A stretch of DNA of 64,000 nucleotides, taken from positions 361,523,168 through 361,587,167 of the forward strand of contig CM048744.1 of assembly GCA_026315105.1 (NCBI GenBank), written 5' to 3'. This DNA is from Locusta migratoria. Taxonomy: Eukaryota > Arthropoda > Insecta > Orthoptera > Acrididae. How positions within the stretch are numbered: the stretch's first letter is position 1; each line of letters starts with the position of its first letter. The notes beneath the pieces are model-generated. The model saw only the letters and a program-made list of their open reading frames with translations, had not been told where the DNA came from and ran no database searches. The position numbers and the translations under genes are program-made. Of the stretch, positions 43,210 through 54,158 are shown piece after piece.

Positions 43210-44350
43210 ACCGACCCTGGAAGAGTACCATTGAAGAAGCTTCTAATGCGGAGTTTTAGGTGCTCGTTTAGAATGAGACCGTCATTAGTAGAAAAATGTT
43301 TAAATAATTACAATTCTTCGAGGACATCTTGTCTGTGGCCTTTCTTCTCAGTGTGCAAAATATTAATATAGTGAACTGCTTTGGGTGTATGACCTGTAAT
43401 TATAAGGTAGTCAGCAAAAGATGAAGTCTGCGTGTTAGTGCCATTTTTTCTCAAAAGATGTTCCTTATATCTGTCTTTGAATGCACGTACTGTTTGTCCT
43501 ATATAATAAGAGGAGCAAGTATCACTAATATTTAATAGAGGCCAGAATTGTCAAAAGTAGAACTGGTTGATTTTAAATTGTGAATAATTTTTTTGAGACT
43601 ATTATTGGTAGAAAAGGCAACGTTGCAGTTCCATTTATTACGAAGAAGCCATTGAATCTGATAGGTGATTGGTCCCAGAAAAGGATTAGATTTTTTTTCT
43701 TTTGGTCAGTCTCGTTGATGGAAAATGCCAAGTGTAGTAAATCCTTCTACAGTTTTCTATCAGAGGATGTGGTTTCGTATTCGTTACTAACTGCAATAGC
43801 TTTAATCAAATTTATTTCGTCTTCGAATTTTTCTTTCGAGAAAGGAATAGAAGTAGCTCTGCGGATAGCAACGGGAAAGAAAGCGTTTTTATGACTTTGC
43901 GGGTGCACGGAAGAACCAGGTACAATTTGATCAGTATAAGTTTCTTTACGATAAATGTTGAAAGAGGTTTTATTTTGGTCTTTTGTTAACGTCAAGTCAG
44001 GAAACTTCAGTTCGTGATCCTCATTCTCGAGTTCAGAAGTGAAGGGTATATTCTCGTGAAGATTATTGAAAAGATTGAACTATGGTCATTACCGTCATTA
44101 GGACCTTTGCAGGTGACTAAAATGTATTCGACGTATCTAAAATAGGAGAGAATGCCTAGCGTTATAGCTGAAAAATAGTGGAAGAATTTTTCTTCCAACG
44201 AGTTAATAAAAAAGTCGGCAAGGATACCAGCTACCCATAGAAAGACCATCGGCTTGCTGATACAGTTACCATTGAATTAAAAGTAGTTATATATGACTAC
44301 GACAGTGTGTAGGTTGATAAAGTCAGTGACTTGCTCATTCGAAAGTAATT
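43210..44350 (-). pseudogene. Penelope-like element: RT end plus GIY-YIG endonuclease
   Basis: Minus-strand order is normal for the family. RT: VAGILADFFINSLEEKFFHY and FRYVEYILVTCKGPN (44249-44007; YVE where YVDD is expected, so the catalytic pair is lost), then NKTSFNIYRKETYTDQIVPG and SSVHPQSHKNAFFPVAIRRA (43995-43747). GIY-YIG: CSSYYIGQTVRAFKDRYKEH, ADYLIITGHTPKAVHYIN and KKGHRQDVLEEL stop (43520-43310), which is unbroken and keeps the Y-Y, R, H and E positions. The element is 5'-truncated near 44350 and has frameshifts in the linker. Confidence 0.88.
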
Positions 44351-44389
44351 TTTTTTTTTAAATGACTTAACTTGATGCAACAGGTTGTT

Positions 44390-45110
44390 ACCTATCGCAT
44401 TATATATTATCTCATATTTATTGAATTATATGTTCTACAATTGTACAATTTTGCAGTTATGTATTAATTTGTATAAGTGCTGTAGGGCTGTAAAATCCGT
44501 TGCGAACAGAGTTAGTTGTAAAGAAGGGGCGGTTTTCCATGAACTTTACTGTTTGTGTCCTTATATCTCATGAACTACGTGTCGTACTGTGATACGATTT
44601 CGAAAGTACATTCAACTGTGTGTGTGTGTATACTATCTGTAAAATTTCTTTTTCATTATTTTGATGTGGTTGTCAGCGAGAAAGAGGTTTAATAAAGGTT
44701 CGAAATTATTTTTAAGCATTGTTGCAAGTCGCTAAGTACTGTCATTCTCTTTTAGTGACTTTTTAAAATATCGTCGCATTATGTGGCAGTTTCTTGCAAC
44801 TCCTATTATTTACGACGTTATATCACCTTAACCATATGTCGTGCGTGGTTATTACCCCTGCCGCAACTGTTATCTCGTGGTAAAGAATATGTGTATCAAA
44901 TTTGGTTGAAATCGGTCCAGTGGTTTAGAAGGTAGATGCAACACGTCGCGCAATGGAGCAATTTCTTTCGCATCTTGTTGCTTATGACGCCATATCTCGT
45001 GAAATATGTTTTGTACGTTATCCTTACACTTACGGCGACCGTCCTTATGGATTTTATAAAGATTGGAACAAAATTGTAAATATGTAGGCGACACGTACAA
45101 ACGCCCGGGA
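44390..45110. repeat. complex repeat unit A
   Basis: First of three diverged direct copies. Landmarks in order are tatcgcattatatattatct, ctgtaaaatccgttgcgaac, ggcggttttccatgaa, catgaactacgtgtcgtact, gcattatgtggcagtttctt, aaatttggttgaaatcggtc, cttatgacgccatatctcgt and cttacggcgaccgtcc. Copies B and C are at 46545-47345 and 47725-48595. No coding potential; repeated '...tatctc.tgaactacgtgtcgta' phrases occur within the unit. Confidence 0.8.
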
Positions 45111-45530
45111 ATTTATTTATTGATTCCTTGAATTAGTACTGCTCCTATTCCTTCTCTGTTTATCCATCTCCTTTTTTCTAAAATCGTGTTATATTTGTCG
45201 GAGAATATATAAGAAACTAGCTCAAAACACGGCGATGTCCGGGTATTTATTAATTTATTTATTTATTCAAGCCTTGAGTTAGTACTCCTATTGCCGGCCG
45301 CGGTGGCCGAGGTGACTGAGGCGCTCCAGTCACGGTCAGCACGGCCACTACAGTCGGGGGTTCGAATCCCCCCCTCGGGCATGGATATTTGTGCCGTGCT
45401 AGTTTGTAAGTAGTTCATAAGTAGTTTGTAAGTTTAGGGACTGATGACCCCGCAGTTAAGTCCCTCTGTCCATCTCCTTCTTTCTAATAACTTGGTATAT
45501 TTATCGCCGAATATATAAGAAATAAGGCTG
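45098..45530. repeat. short duplication around SINE insertion
   Basis: ttgaattagtactgctccta .. ccatctcctt and gagaatatataagaaactag (45129-45222) recur as ttgagttagtactcctatt .. ccatctccttctttctaata .. gaatatataagaaataaggc (45275-45527). The second copy is split by a SINE at 45293-45473; the first is its empty-site equivalent. Confidence 0.7.
45293..45473 (+). mobile_element. tRNA-derived SINE (type I), tail missing
   Basis: Head gccggccgcggtggccgagg, B box gggttcgaatcccccc and body are complete, but the sequence leaves the family consensus after cgcagttaagtcc, so the final aaacattt tail is lost. Otherwise well conserved. Confidence 0.9.
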
Positions 45531-45989
45531 TTTTGCGTAACATACAAAATTTTAAGTACAGTATCCAAACAAATAAGATAGTACGGTAATCATAATACAA
45601 ATGATATGTAACATTCATTTAATTCACAACTTTACTATAAAAAATATTTCTTGTTACTTGTCCAGGATCTAATATGGCATAATTTCTTTGATGAATCCAT
45701 CCCTGAGCAAGAGACATGAAGTTGTCCCCGTTAGAAACATGGGCATATCAAATCCACTACACAGTATAGAATAGATTGCCGTGTGGTTTATTAGTCGTAA
45801 TAGAAAATGCAGGTATCATTGGAAACTGTGTTCTCTTGAATTTAAAAGCCAGATATGTCGTAAATAATGGGTATTCGTTGGATGTACTCTGTTTCAGTCT
45901 CTTCCTTCTAACTCTATAGAAATCTTTTGCTATCGCCTGCATCCGCGTGCGCTTCAGAGCTCAGAGTTGTCAACACCACTCTCCAGAGG

Positions 45990-46245
45990 TGCCCCCCTCC
46001 CCTTGGCCAATGACTCACCCGCCCCCATCAAAATCTGCGACAACCTCCCCCCCCCGGAACACCCGAGCTATTAGGAGTTGTTTTGCCATTTAATACTGAA
46101 ACTGAATATCTTTTATTTCACGTTTTGTAAGCTGCTTTTAGAAAGCTGACAAAAAGTACTAATTTTCACCCCCCCCACCCCCCAGAAATTTCGATGAAGC
46201 AGTTGCGTCTTGACCCCCCCCCCTCCTTGCCCCCTTGTGGACACC
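45990..46245. repeat. C-run rich segment
   Basis: Several runs of 6-10 C (around 45992, 46049, 46168, 46217) give strong minus-strand G-quadruplex potential. ccttgtggacaccactg at 46231 resembles the 'cagtggtgtcc' terminus of some hAT elements, but no second end was confirmed. Confidence 0.55.
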
Positions 46246-46344
46246 ACTGCCAGTGCCAGCTTTCCAGGAATTTCCTTATGCTGACTGCTGACTGGAATAC
46301 GTGTTGCATGTTGTGACAGGCTTTTACCCATCGCAGTATATACG

Positions 46345-46543
46345 CCGCGCGGGAGTAGCCGAGCGGTCTGGAGCGCCACGTTGCCGTTCGCGCGGCCTCC
46401 CGTGACGGAGGTTCGAATCCTCCCTCGCGATGGATCTTTGTGCTGTCTTTTGTATAAGGTAGTCCATAAGTAGTTTGTAAGTTTAGGGACAGGTGACCCC
46501 GCAGTTAAGTCCCTCAAGCTTTTACAAACATTTGAACATTTGA
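46345..46543 (+). mobile_element. tRNA-derived SINE (type II)
   Basis: Head ccgcgcgggagtagccgagc, B box ggttcgaatcctcc, tail ttttacaaacatttgaacat. 12-bp duplication gcagtatatacg at 46333-46344 and 46544-46555. The equivalent empty site is in unit A at 44396-44412. A minus frame of 149 codons across it is an artefact of the insertion. Confidence 0.95.
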
Positions 46544-46544
46544 G

Positions 46545-47345
46545 CAGTATATACGATCTCATGTTTATTGAGTTATATTGTATAATTTTGCTGTTATATA
46601 TTTATTTGTATAAGTGCTGAATGTCGGTAAAATTCGTAACGAACAAATTGTAAAGACGTAATACATTAAAATCTGATGGGTGATGGGGCGGTTTTCCATG
46701 AAAGTTACTGTTTATGTGCTCATATCTCATGAATTACGTGTCCTAGTGTGATACAATTTCGAAGGCACATTCAACTATATGTGTGTATACTGTCTGTAAA
46801 ATTTCTTGCGGCTACAATGTCTAGTGCAGAAATTATAAACTGCAACGTCATACCGAATGACGTAGTTTTAGTCCATAATCAGCGGAAAAGTAGTAATCGA
46901 GAAACGTTTTTCCTTTCATCATTTTGCTATGGTAGTCAGCGAGAAAAAGTTTAATGAAAGTTGGAAATTATGTTTAAAGTTTTTTCAAGTCGCTAAGTAC
47001 TCTCATTCTCATATATCGTTTTTATAAAGTATCGCCGCATTATGTGGCAGTTTTTTGCGATTCGTATTGTTTATGACGTTATATCGTCTGTTCCATGACC
47101 TATTTGATTCTTAACCCTGCATAAATTGTTACCTCACGGTAAGGAATGTGTGTAACAAATTTGGTTGAAATTGGTCAAATGGTTTATGAGAAAATGAGCA
47201 GCATAGTCGCTAAATACAGCAGTTTTTCGCGCATCTCATTGTTTATGACGTCATATCTCGTGAACTATGTATCGTATGCGATTCTTACACTTACGGCGAC
47301 CTTTCTCATGGATTGAAGCTTACGTGTCCAAATGTGAAAATGATT
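46545..47345. repeat. complex repeat unit B
   Basis: Second copy of the 44390-45110 unit, same landmark order, e.g. ggggcggttttccatgaaag, ctcatgaattacgtgtccta, gcattatgtggcagttttt and cttacggcgacctttctcat. Continues past the SINE at 47350-47558 with gtagatttctatgcaacacg and the tccaaacaaagaaatatacg stretch. Confidence 0.8.
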
Positions 47346-47349
47346 CGAT

Positions 47350-47558
47350 AAAAAAAAATGTTCAAATGTTTGTAAAGTCTATGGGACTTAACTACGGGGT
47401 CATCAGTCCCTAAACTTACAAACTACTTATGAACTACTTACATCTAAGGACGGCACAAATATCCATGCCCGAGGGGGGGGGGATTCGAACCCCCGACCGT
47501 AGTGGCCGTGCAGATCGTGACTGGAGCGCCTCAGTCTCCTCGGCCACCGCGGCCGGCC
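47350..47558 (-). mobile_element. tRNA-derived SINE (type I)
   Basis: Minus-strand copy with a short A-run at left. Flanks attcgat (47343-47349 and 47559-47565) are the visible part of its duplication. The head is complete (gccggccgcggtggccgagg in reverse). G-run expansion beside the B box. Confidence 0.92.
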
Positions 47559-47724
47559 ATTCGATCAAAACTGTAGATTTCTATGCAACACGTACACACA
47601 AACATACGGACACACTGCTTTATATATTAGAAGAAGATAAGGCTGTCTTGCATAATGTACAAAATTATTCTTGCGGTATCCAAACAAAGAAATATACGAA
47701 TCAAAATACAAATGACATATAAAA

Positions 47725-48595
47725 TTCGCACGATCTCATATTTATTGAGTTATATGTTATACAGTTGCATAATCTTTTAGGTATACATTCATTTGTAAAG
47801 TGCTATATGTCTGTAAAATCTGTTGCGAATAAAAGTGGTAGTAAAGAAGTAATAGATTAAAATTTGGTGCGTAATAGGACGATTTTCCATGAAGGTTACT
47901 GTCTATGTGCTCATATCTCATGAAGTACGTGTCGTACTGTGATAATATTTCGGATGTGCATTGAGCTGTATGTGTGTGTGTACTGACTTTAAAATTTCCT
48001 TAGTATAGAAATTATAAATTGTAACGTCATACCGAATGTCGTAGTTGTAGTCCATGAAGAGCGAAAATGTAGTAAGCGAGAAACAATTTTCCTTTCATAG
48101 TTTTGCTATGGTTGTCAGCGAGAAATAGTTCAATAAAGGTTTGAAAATATGTTTAAAGTTTGTTGCAAGTTGCTAAGTAATCTCATTCTCATATAGCGTA
48201 TTCATAAAGTCTCGTCGCATTATGTGGCAGTATCTTGCAACTCCTATTGTTTATGACGTTATATCTTATGAACCATGTGTCGTATGTGGCTCTTACCACT
48301 ACATGATTGGTGCCTCACGGTAAGGAAGATTTCTACCAAATTTGCTTCAAATCGGTCCAACGATTTAGGAGGAAATGTAGAACATTGTCTCGTAACGCAG
48401 TAGTTTTTCTCGCATCTCATTGTTTATGACGTCATATCTCGTGAACTATGTGTTGTACGTGATCCTAACACTTGCGGCGACAGTCAAATTACCTGTCAAA
48501 ATTTGATAAACATTGGAAGAAAACTGTAGATTTGTATACAATACGTACACACAAACAAACATGCAAACATACGGACACACTGCTTTATATATAAA
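47725..48595. repeat. complex repeat unit C
   Basis: Third copy, without a SINE. It preserves the uninterrupted version of the unit's right end: aaaatttgataaacattgga .. aaactgtagatttgtataca .. acacactgctttatatata. Confidence 0.8.
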
Positions 48596-48644
48596 GATGA
48601 AGAGATACTACTCATGATAGGGCAGCGTGGAGAGCTATTTGTAC

Positions 48645-49558
48645 ATCTACTCTGCAAATCATATTGAAGTGCATGGCTGAGGATTCTTCGAACACCTTTT
48701 ATGATATTTCTGTACCGTTGTATTCTCTAACAACGGGTGGGAAAAAAGAAACAGCCAAATCTTTCAAATCTGATCTGATTTCTTTTATTTTATTACGATT
48801 GTGATGTCTCGCTATGTAGGTGGGTGCTAACAAAACATGCTCGCATTCAGAGGAGAAAGTCTACGAAAGAAATTTCTCAAGTAACTCTTACAGCAACGAA
48901 TAATGCCTTTTTTTAATGATTATCGCCACAACTCGTGCACCGTTACCGTAACACACTTTCTCTCTCCTATATCGCGACAATATAAAACGAGTTGCCCTTC
49001 TGTATTTTCTCTAAATCGGCAGTCAGTCCCAGCAGGTGAGAATCCCACAATACGCAGCAATGTTCCAAAACAGGACGCACAAGTGTAGTGTAAGCAAATT
49101 CTATAGTACAAGTGTTGCTTCTTCTAAGTGTTCTGCCAATATATTCTATGTGTTTTCGATTTAAGTTGTTCGTAATTGTTACTCCTAGGTATTTAGCTGA
49201 ATTGACAGCTTTGAATAATATATCGTGTAAATGGAGTTTAACGGGCTTCTTTTAGTGGTCATATGGATGACTTCACACTTATGATCAAATGCCAATTTTT
49301 GCACCGCGCTGATATCTAAATCATTTTGCAGTTGCTTTTGATCTTCTGGCGATTTTAATAACCAATACGTGGCAGCATCATCCGCAAACAGTGTAACAGA
49401 GCTGCTCTATAACAATTTTTTTCTGGGGAACGCCAGATGCCACTTCAGTTCTATTCGATGACTTTCCGTCAGTTACAGCGTTCTGTGTCCTTTCTGACAG
49501 GAAATCACGAATCGAATCGCACAACTGAGGCGATATTTCATAAGCACGCATATTGATT
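48645..49558 (-). pseudogene. LINE (CR1/L2/Daphne-like group), 3' part
   Basis: Homologous to 22815-24250 on the same strand: it shares cttcgaacac..-type 3' sequence with tacatctactctgcaaatca at the 3' end, the gagttgcccttctgtatttt stretch, and encodes YEISPQLCDSIRDFLSERTQ and EVASGVPQ. Frames are heavily broken. It ends abruptly at 49558, where a short piece of another LINE begins. Confidence 0.8.
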
Positions 49559-49610
49559 AGAGCTGCATGTAACCAGTCGTTGGACTGAAGACCGTAACAG
49601 CAACAAACAA
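49559..49610 (+). repeat. RTE-type LINE 3' stub
   Basis: agctgcatgtaaccagtcgt and tggactgaagaccgtaacag match only the last ~50 bp of the LINE copies at 16552 and 41098. An extremely short 5'-truncated insertion. Confidence 0.75.
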
Positions 49611-49639
49611 TGCCGTGCAGGTTTGCCCATAATCGATAG

Positions 49640-49937
49640 CTTGCCCCCACTGAATGACAAGGCTAGGGCCATATCGATTAATCGACAGGGTGATCGACTG
49701 CGGCCCCCCTGCATTAGTGCTGGTAGCGCCGCCTGGCGCCGGCGGCAGCTGCGACCAGGGGGCCGCGGCCGCTGGCCCGGGGCGAGTCGCGGTCGATAGT
49801 CGAGGTCGATCCCGGCGTGCAGCGCCCCGCCCACAGCCGCCGAGGGGGCGTGGCCGCGGCCTGCCTCCCCACCCCTCTCCTCCCACTGGGACCAGCTGCT
49901 GCGCGCAACGCAGGTAGGCCGACACCTCGCGTGAAAA
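49640..49937 (+). promoter_or_regulatory. GC-rich, CpG-dense island; candidate promoter/first exon
   Basis: About 300 bp much richer in G+C and CpG than anything nearby, including gggggcgtggccgcggcctg (GC/CACC-box-like). On plus it ends with gcgcaacgcag|gtaggc, a good 5' splice donor match at 49914, 24 bp before a Tc1 element. Long overlapping frames here (141 and 178 codons on minus, 87 on plus) follow from base composition and show no family. A host promoter with a non-coding first exon is possible but unproven; an old GC-rich repeat is the alternative. Confidence 0.35.
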
Positions 49938-50079
49938 TACACTACCGGCCAAAAGTTTTCCATCGCCTAGGCACACAACCAGATACTTCACTTCAATGTA
50001 CAAACACATCGTAGAAACTGAGTAGACCAACAAAAAATACATTTGCTCTCTCTCTCTGTCATTGGGAACAATACGATAT

Positions 50080-50420
50080 GGTTTATGTGGCAACTGTACA
50101 CAGTACTAAATAGGTCAGACAGGGAGAAGCTTCACAATAAGACACCGGTAACATATGGATGCTTTCTGGCTAAATAATTATGACAAATCAACTTTTGCTT
50201 CACGTCTTAAACATCATGGTCACTCAGCCACATCAATTACAGACAATTTGCAGATACTACACATTGTAAACAGAGTAAGGAAAATTAACCTCCTTGAAGA
50301 ATTGGAAATTTATATCCATAACTCAAACTCAACACACTTCATTCTAAAAGAACAAACGTACCTAGCAAACAAGCAATCTGTAAACTTATTCGGTGAAATA
50401 TTTAAAAGTAAATAGTAATT
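50080..50420 (+). pseudogene. Penelope-like GIY-YIG fragment
   Basis: Plus-strand CGNCTQY stop IGQTGRSFTIRHR stop HMDAFWLNNYDKSTFASRLK followed by HHGHS, ITDNLQILHIVNRVRK and LEELEIYIHNSNS is a GIY-YIG endonuclease (IGQTGR core, conserved H-G-H and E). Two in-frame stops break its start; the 86-codon frame 50155-50415 is the remainder. It is a different family from the copies at 34 and 43 kb. Confidence 0.82.
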
Positions 50421-50458
50421 CAACTATATCAAAAAACTCTTCACAATACAAGATAATA

Positions 50459-51101
50459 CCAGGTGATCAAAAAGTCAGTATAAATTCGAAAACTTAATAA
50501 ATCACGGAATAATGTAGATAGAGAGGTAAAAATTGACACATATGCTTGGAATGACATGGAGTTTTATTAGAACCAAAATAAAGTTCAAAAAACGTCCCAC
50601 AGATGGCGCTTCATCTGATCAGAAAAGCAATAAGTACCATAATAAATTAAGACAAAGCAAAGATGATGTTCTTTACACGAAATGCTCAATGCGTTCACAA
50701 TCATTCCTCAACAATAGCTGTAGTCGAGAAATAATGTTGTGAACAGCACTGTAAAGCATGTCCTGAGTTATGGTGAGGCATTGGCGTCGGATGTTGTCTT
50801 TCAGCATCCCTAGAGATGTCGGTCGATCACGATACACTTGCGACTTCAGGTAACCCCAAAGCCAATGACTGAGGTCTGGGGACCTGGGAGGCCAAGCATG
50901 ACGAAGCATGGCGGCTGAGCACACGATCATCGCCAAACGACGCGCGCAAGAGATCTTTCACGCGTCTAGTAAGACTTTTTTTTTTGGTTCTAATAAAACC
51001 CCAAGTCATTTCAAACATGTGTGTCAATTTTTACCTGTCTACCTACATTAATCCGTGACTTATTAAGTTTTCAAATTTATGCTGTCTTTTTGATCATCCG
51101 G
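50459..51101 (-). mobile_element. internally deleted mariner-type element, 643 bp
   Basis: Long terminal inverted repeats (~130 bp): left ccaggtgatcaaaaagtcag, right in reverse ccggatgatcaaaaagacag, with TA on both sides (50457-50458, 51102-51103). On minus, 50936-50673 encodes WPPRSPDLSHWLWGYLKSQV followed by YRDRPTSLGMLKDNIRRQ and ends CERIEHFV: the C-terminal third of a mariner-superfamily transposase including PRSPDL. The N-terminal two thirds are deleted, so it needs a helper in trans. Confidence 0.9.
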
Positions 51102-51279
51102 TACATGTCATGCCTTTGTAATTTATATGTCACATCTTTGTGCTTCTTAGATATAAGCTCTTTGATCAGAAACTCTGAATCCAAACAAAGTGTACGCTGT
51201 GAAGTTCACATTACCGTGCAGTGATGTTAAATTGTACACCAACAATGACAGTCAGAACAGTAACAAAAGTAAGGACGTT

Positions 51280-51300
51280 ATCAAAAAAAAAAAAAAAAAA
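51280..51300. repeat. poly(A) run
   Basis: About 19 A; it may mark the tail of a retroposed sequence inside the Tc1 element, since the flanking text is not Tc1-like. Confidence 0.7.
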
Positions 51301-51484
51301 GTGTGGTCGCAAAGTTGTGTAAAAAGTGTGTGAAATGGACAATCGCGGGATTTGATGCGATGTTAAATGTAAGTAAGCAGTGTTTTTTTTTCATGTCGTG
51401 TCGCTACCTGCATTGGTTTCGCTATTATTAATATCAAATAATTTGTTTTGAAACTGTGAACACTACCAACATGCTACACACATC

Positions 51485-52520
51485 AACCCTGAATAGGGTT
51501 TATATTTTGGCCTCGTCAAAGTATCCACTCTTTGCCCTACGAACAACTGCACAAACTCTTGGCATTCTGGAAATTAGATTTTGTAGGGTTTGTGCAGATA
51601 TTGCAGTCCAACAGCTCTGTAAATTATGCTATAGCTCTTTAACATAAGTCGACCTCAGTTTTCGGACCTCCCTGTCAATTTGATCCCACAACAGTTCAGT
51701 GTGATTTATGCCAGGTGACTGATTGGCCGAATCATATTTTTCAGTTCCCCACATTCTCTTTTCTATTGACATAATCTCTACACAATTTAGAAAAATATTT
51801 GGGGTCATTGTCCTGCTGCAGAACAAATCCTCGACCAATAAGCCTCTTACCAGATGGAACTGCATTTTTGATCAGTATCCTGTGATATACTTCCTTCTTT
51901 AATGTTCCATTAATTCCCACGAAATCTCACAGACTTTATCATCCGCAAAACATCCCCATACGTAACGACCCTTCACCATGCTTCACCGTAGGTATCACAC
52001 ACTGACTGTTCATAAGTTCTCCACGAAGTCGAACAAACATTCGACGATAACTCCCAAATACTTGAAACTTCCATTCATCCGTGAATAACACCTTGGACCA
52101 TTGCTGCATGCTTTAGTTTTTATGATATTGTGACCATTGCATCCGTTTCGCCTTATTTTGTGTCCGTAATGAAGGTTTTTTGGCCTGTCTGCACCCCTTT
52201 AAACCTCGTTCACGAAGACGGTGTTGCTCTATTGAGACAGAGATTGGAACAGCTCACATATTATTGACTTCCTTGCGAATTTCAGGTGCCATTCGAGTCT
52301 TCTGACGTTTACTATGTACACATATGAACTGATGTTACACGAGGTCTTCCAGCTCGCGAAACGCATCGGCGCTGGTTTGCCTGACCCGCTGCAATCTATA
52401 CACCACTGTAGATTGGGCTACGCCAGCTTTTGTTGCTATCGTCCTGCTAGAACAGCCTTCGTGATGAAGAGCTACAATTAGAGCACGATTTTCAATTCCT
52501 GCTTTCGTCCCATTTGGAGG
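51485..52520 (-). pseudogene. Tc1-type transposase relic
   Basis: Reading on minus: ENRALIVALHHEGCSSRTIA followed by TKAGVAQSTVVYRLQRV (paired-like helix-turn-helix, 52500-52380), a degraded middle, FVLQQDNDPKYFSK (second catalytic D region, near 51830), LWDQIDREVRKLR (51710-51660) and TLQNLISRMPRVCA (near 51560). The D-D-E triad cannot be confirmed because the middle is frameshifted. It belongs to the element bounded at 49940 and 52841. Confidence 0.87.
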
Positions 52521-52999
52521 TAATTTGGTATGCACGTGATCACATATACACACTGCTAGCTGCACACAGTGTACTGAAAAATACACAAATAGCTGAAGGA
52601 ATGAGGTTTTTTCGAGTGGACATGTCTGGGGTAAAGACACGTTAGTGTTGCTGTGGTTACTCATCAGCGTCCCACCACACGGACAACCGGTGAAATACAC
52701 AACAGAGTGGTTCCGTCTTTACGTGTGTATGCTTGTTTTAGTATCAGAACAGAGCTATGATAGAGTATATAAAACTACACCTCTGTTTTAACCAGAAATC
52801 CATAGTCGTGATAGGTGATCGAAAACTTTTGACCGGTAGTGTATGTAAAACAAAACTACACTGCTGAATACAATTAGGAGATCAGGTGAGATATCATACA
52901 CAGCGTACATACTGTAACGTATTTTATTCAGATATTTCTTTACAATTGTAATTTGTGTACGATATAGTACGATATTTCGCTGCGTCAACTCTTTACTCG

Positions 53000-54158
53000 A
53001 GGTTTACAGTACGGGGCACCATGGGGCTACCATAATTGTGCAAAAATTATTCTCGTTGCCCTCTAATGGTGTGTGATCATCTAGAACGGCCAGTACAGTC
53101 GCACACCTGCGAGGAATGGATACTATGATGACATCATTCACCTCTCGAGAGATATTTGGCCGTTCGTCCATGAGGGTAATATCAAGCTGGTATGACCGCG
53201 GCGGAACGGCCGAGCGCATTGAGGCGCTATGCTGCGATGCGCGAGGCCGTTCCTCGTCGGGGGTTTGAATTCCCTCTCGGACATGGATGTTTGTGCCGTC
53301 TTTAGTATAAGGTAGTTCATAATTAGTTTGTAAGTTTAGGGACTGATGACCCCGCAGTTAAGTCCCATAAGCTTAACAAACATTTGAACATTTTATGGCT
53401 GCAGTGCATCCGAGACGCGCTCAATCGGGTTTAAGACCAGTGAACAAGCTGGCTACTGCATTCGCACAGTTCCCTCAGCTTCATGCATGTTGTTCACCAA
53501 TGCAGATCTGTGAGGACGAGCGTTATCGTCCTCCAGAAGGAACCCACCTCCTATGGCACCAGCGTGGGGTACAGCAAAACGTCAAAGGTTCTCGTCTCTA
53601 TAGCTCTGAGCAGTCAAAGCGCCACTGACCACACCATTCGTTCACCACTAATCCGTTTCCTGCAGTTAAGTAGGATTGAATCGAGTTTCACGTCCTTCCA
53701 CATGAGAGGAAGACGACAAAATATTACCTGTGAACAGAACCCGGCGTCATTGCTTACGACTCCAGTCCTTATGTTCCTCCGTCCAGTGTGGTGGTAGGAC
53801 ACAAGCCATAGGCTTCTGTGTTTAGAGGCCTCATTTCCGTAGGCGATTTCGGACTGTTTGTGTTGTTATTGTACGTCCCATTGTTGCCTGGAGGGTGCGT
53901 TGCAGCTGAATTACATTCAGCATCCTGTTCGACGGGCTGTTAACCGGAGGTAACGTTCAGCCCTTACTGATGTTAACCGTGGACGACCTTGGCCTTGACT
54001 TCTTTTAACGGTTCCTGTTATCTGAAATAGATTTCAGGTCCTAGAAACTCCAGTTTGGGACACCCCATAGCTGCAGCCACCTCCCTCTGTGACTGTCCCA
54101 CTTCCAACCTTCCTATGGCTTTCCATGCCATAGCTTCGGGTAAGCCACGTTGTTGTTG
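53000..54158 (-). pseudogene. Tc1-type relic, old, with nested SINE
   Basis: Minus-strand scraps such as ISREVNDVIIVSIPRRCATV followed by LAVLDDHTPLEGN (53150-53040), NEWCGQWRFD and GLSLREV-like HTH wording near 54110 follow the order of a Tc1/mariner-group transposase, but frames are broken everywhere. Interrupted by a SINE at 53197-53394. Assignment rests on weak pieces. Confidence 0.5.
53197..53394 (+). mobile_element. tRNA-derived SINE
   Basis: Head gaccgcggcggaacggccga, B box gggtttgaattccc (weakened), body and tail cataagcttaacaaacattt. The head resembles the 37083 copy in carrying cgccgttcgtcg-type sequence, perhaps a third subtype. No exact duplication seen. Confidence 0.9.

Larger units (their letters stand above)
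49940..52841 (-). mobile_element. Tc1-type transposon with nested insertions
   Basis: Terminal repeats cactaccggccaaaagtttt and, in reverse, cactaccggtcaaaagtttt are flanked by TA (49938-49939, 52842-52843). The transposase relic is on minus at about 52520-51485. Inside the left half lie a Penelope-like fragment (50080-50420) and a mariner-type element (50459-51101). Removing the latter alone leaves ~2.25 kb, longer than a typical 1.6-kb Tc1, which fits a further Penelope-derived insertion. Confidence 0.88.

Noticed and set aside
43747..43995. Host gene encoding a novel protein
   Set aside because: Sequence order (YRKETYTDQIVPGSS, SHKNAFF) matches Penelope-like reverse transcriptase.
46113..46562. 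149-codon minus frame
   Set aside because: Runs antisense through a SINE and its duplication; an insertion artefact.
44390..48595. CRISPR-like or protein-coding tandem array
   Set aside because: Units are ~1 kb, diverged and eukaryotic; no short repeats with unique spacers and no sustained frame.
49557..50093. 178-codon and 141-codon minus frames
   Set aside because: They cross a LINE stub, the GC-rich island and the Tc1 terminus, so they cannot be one gene.
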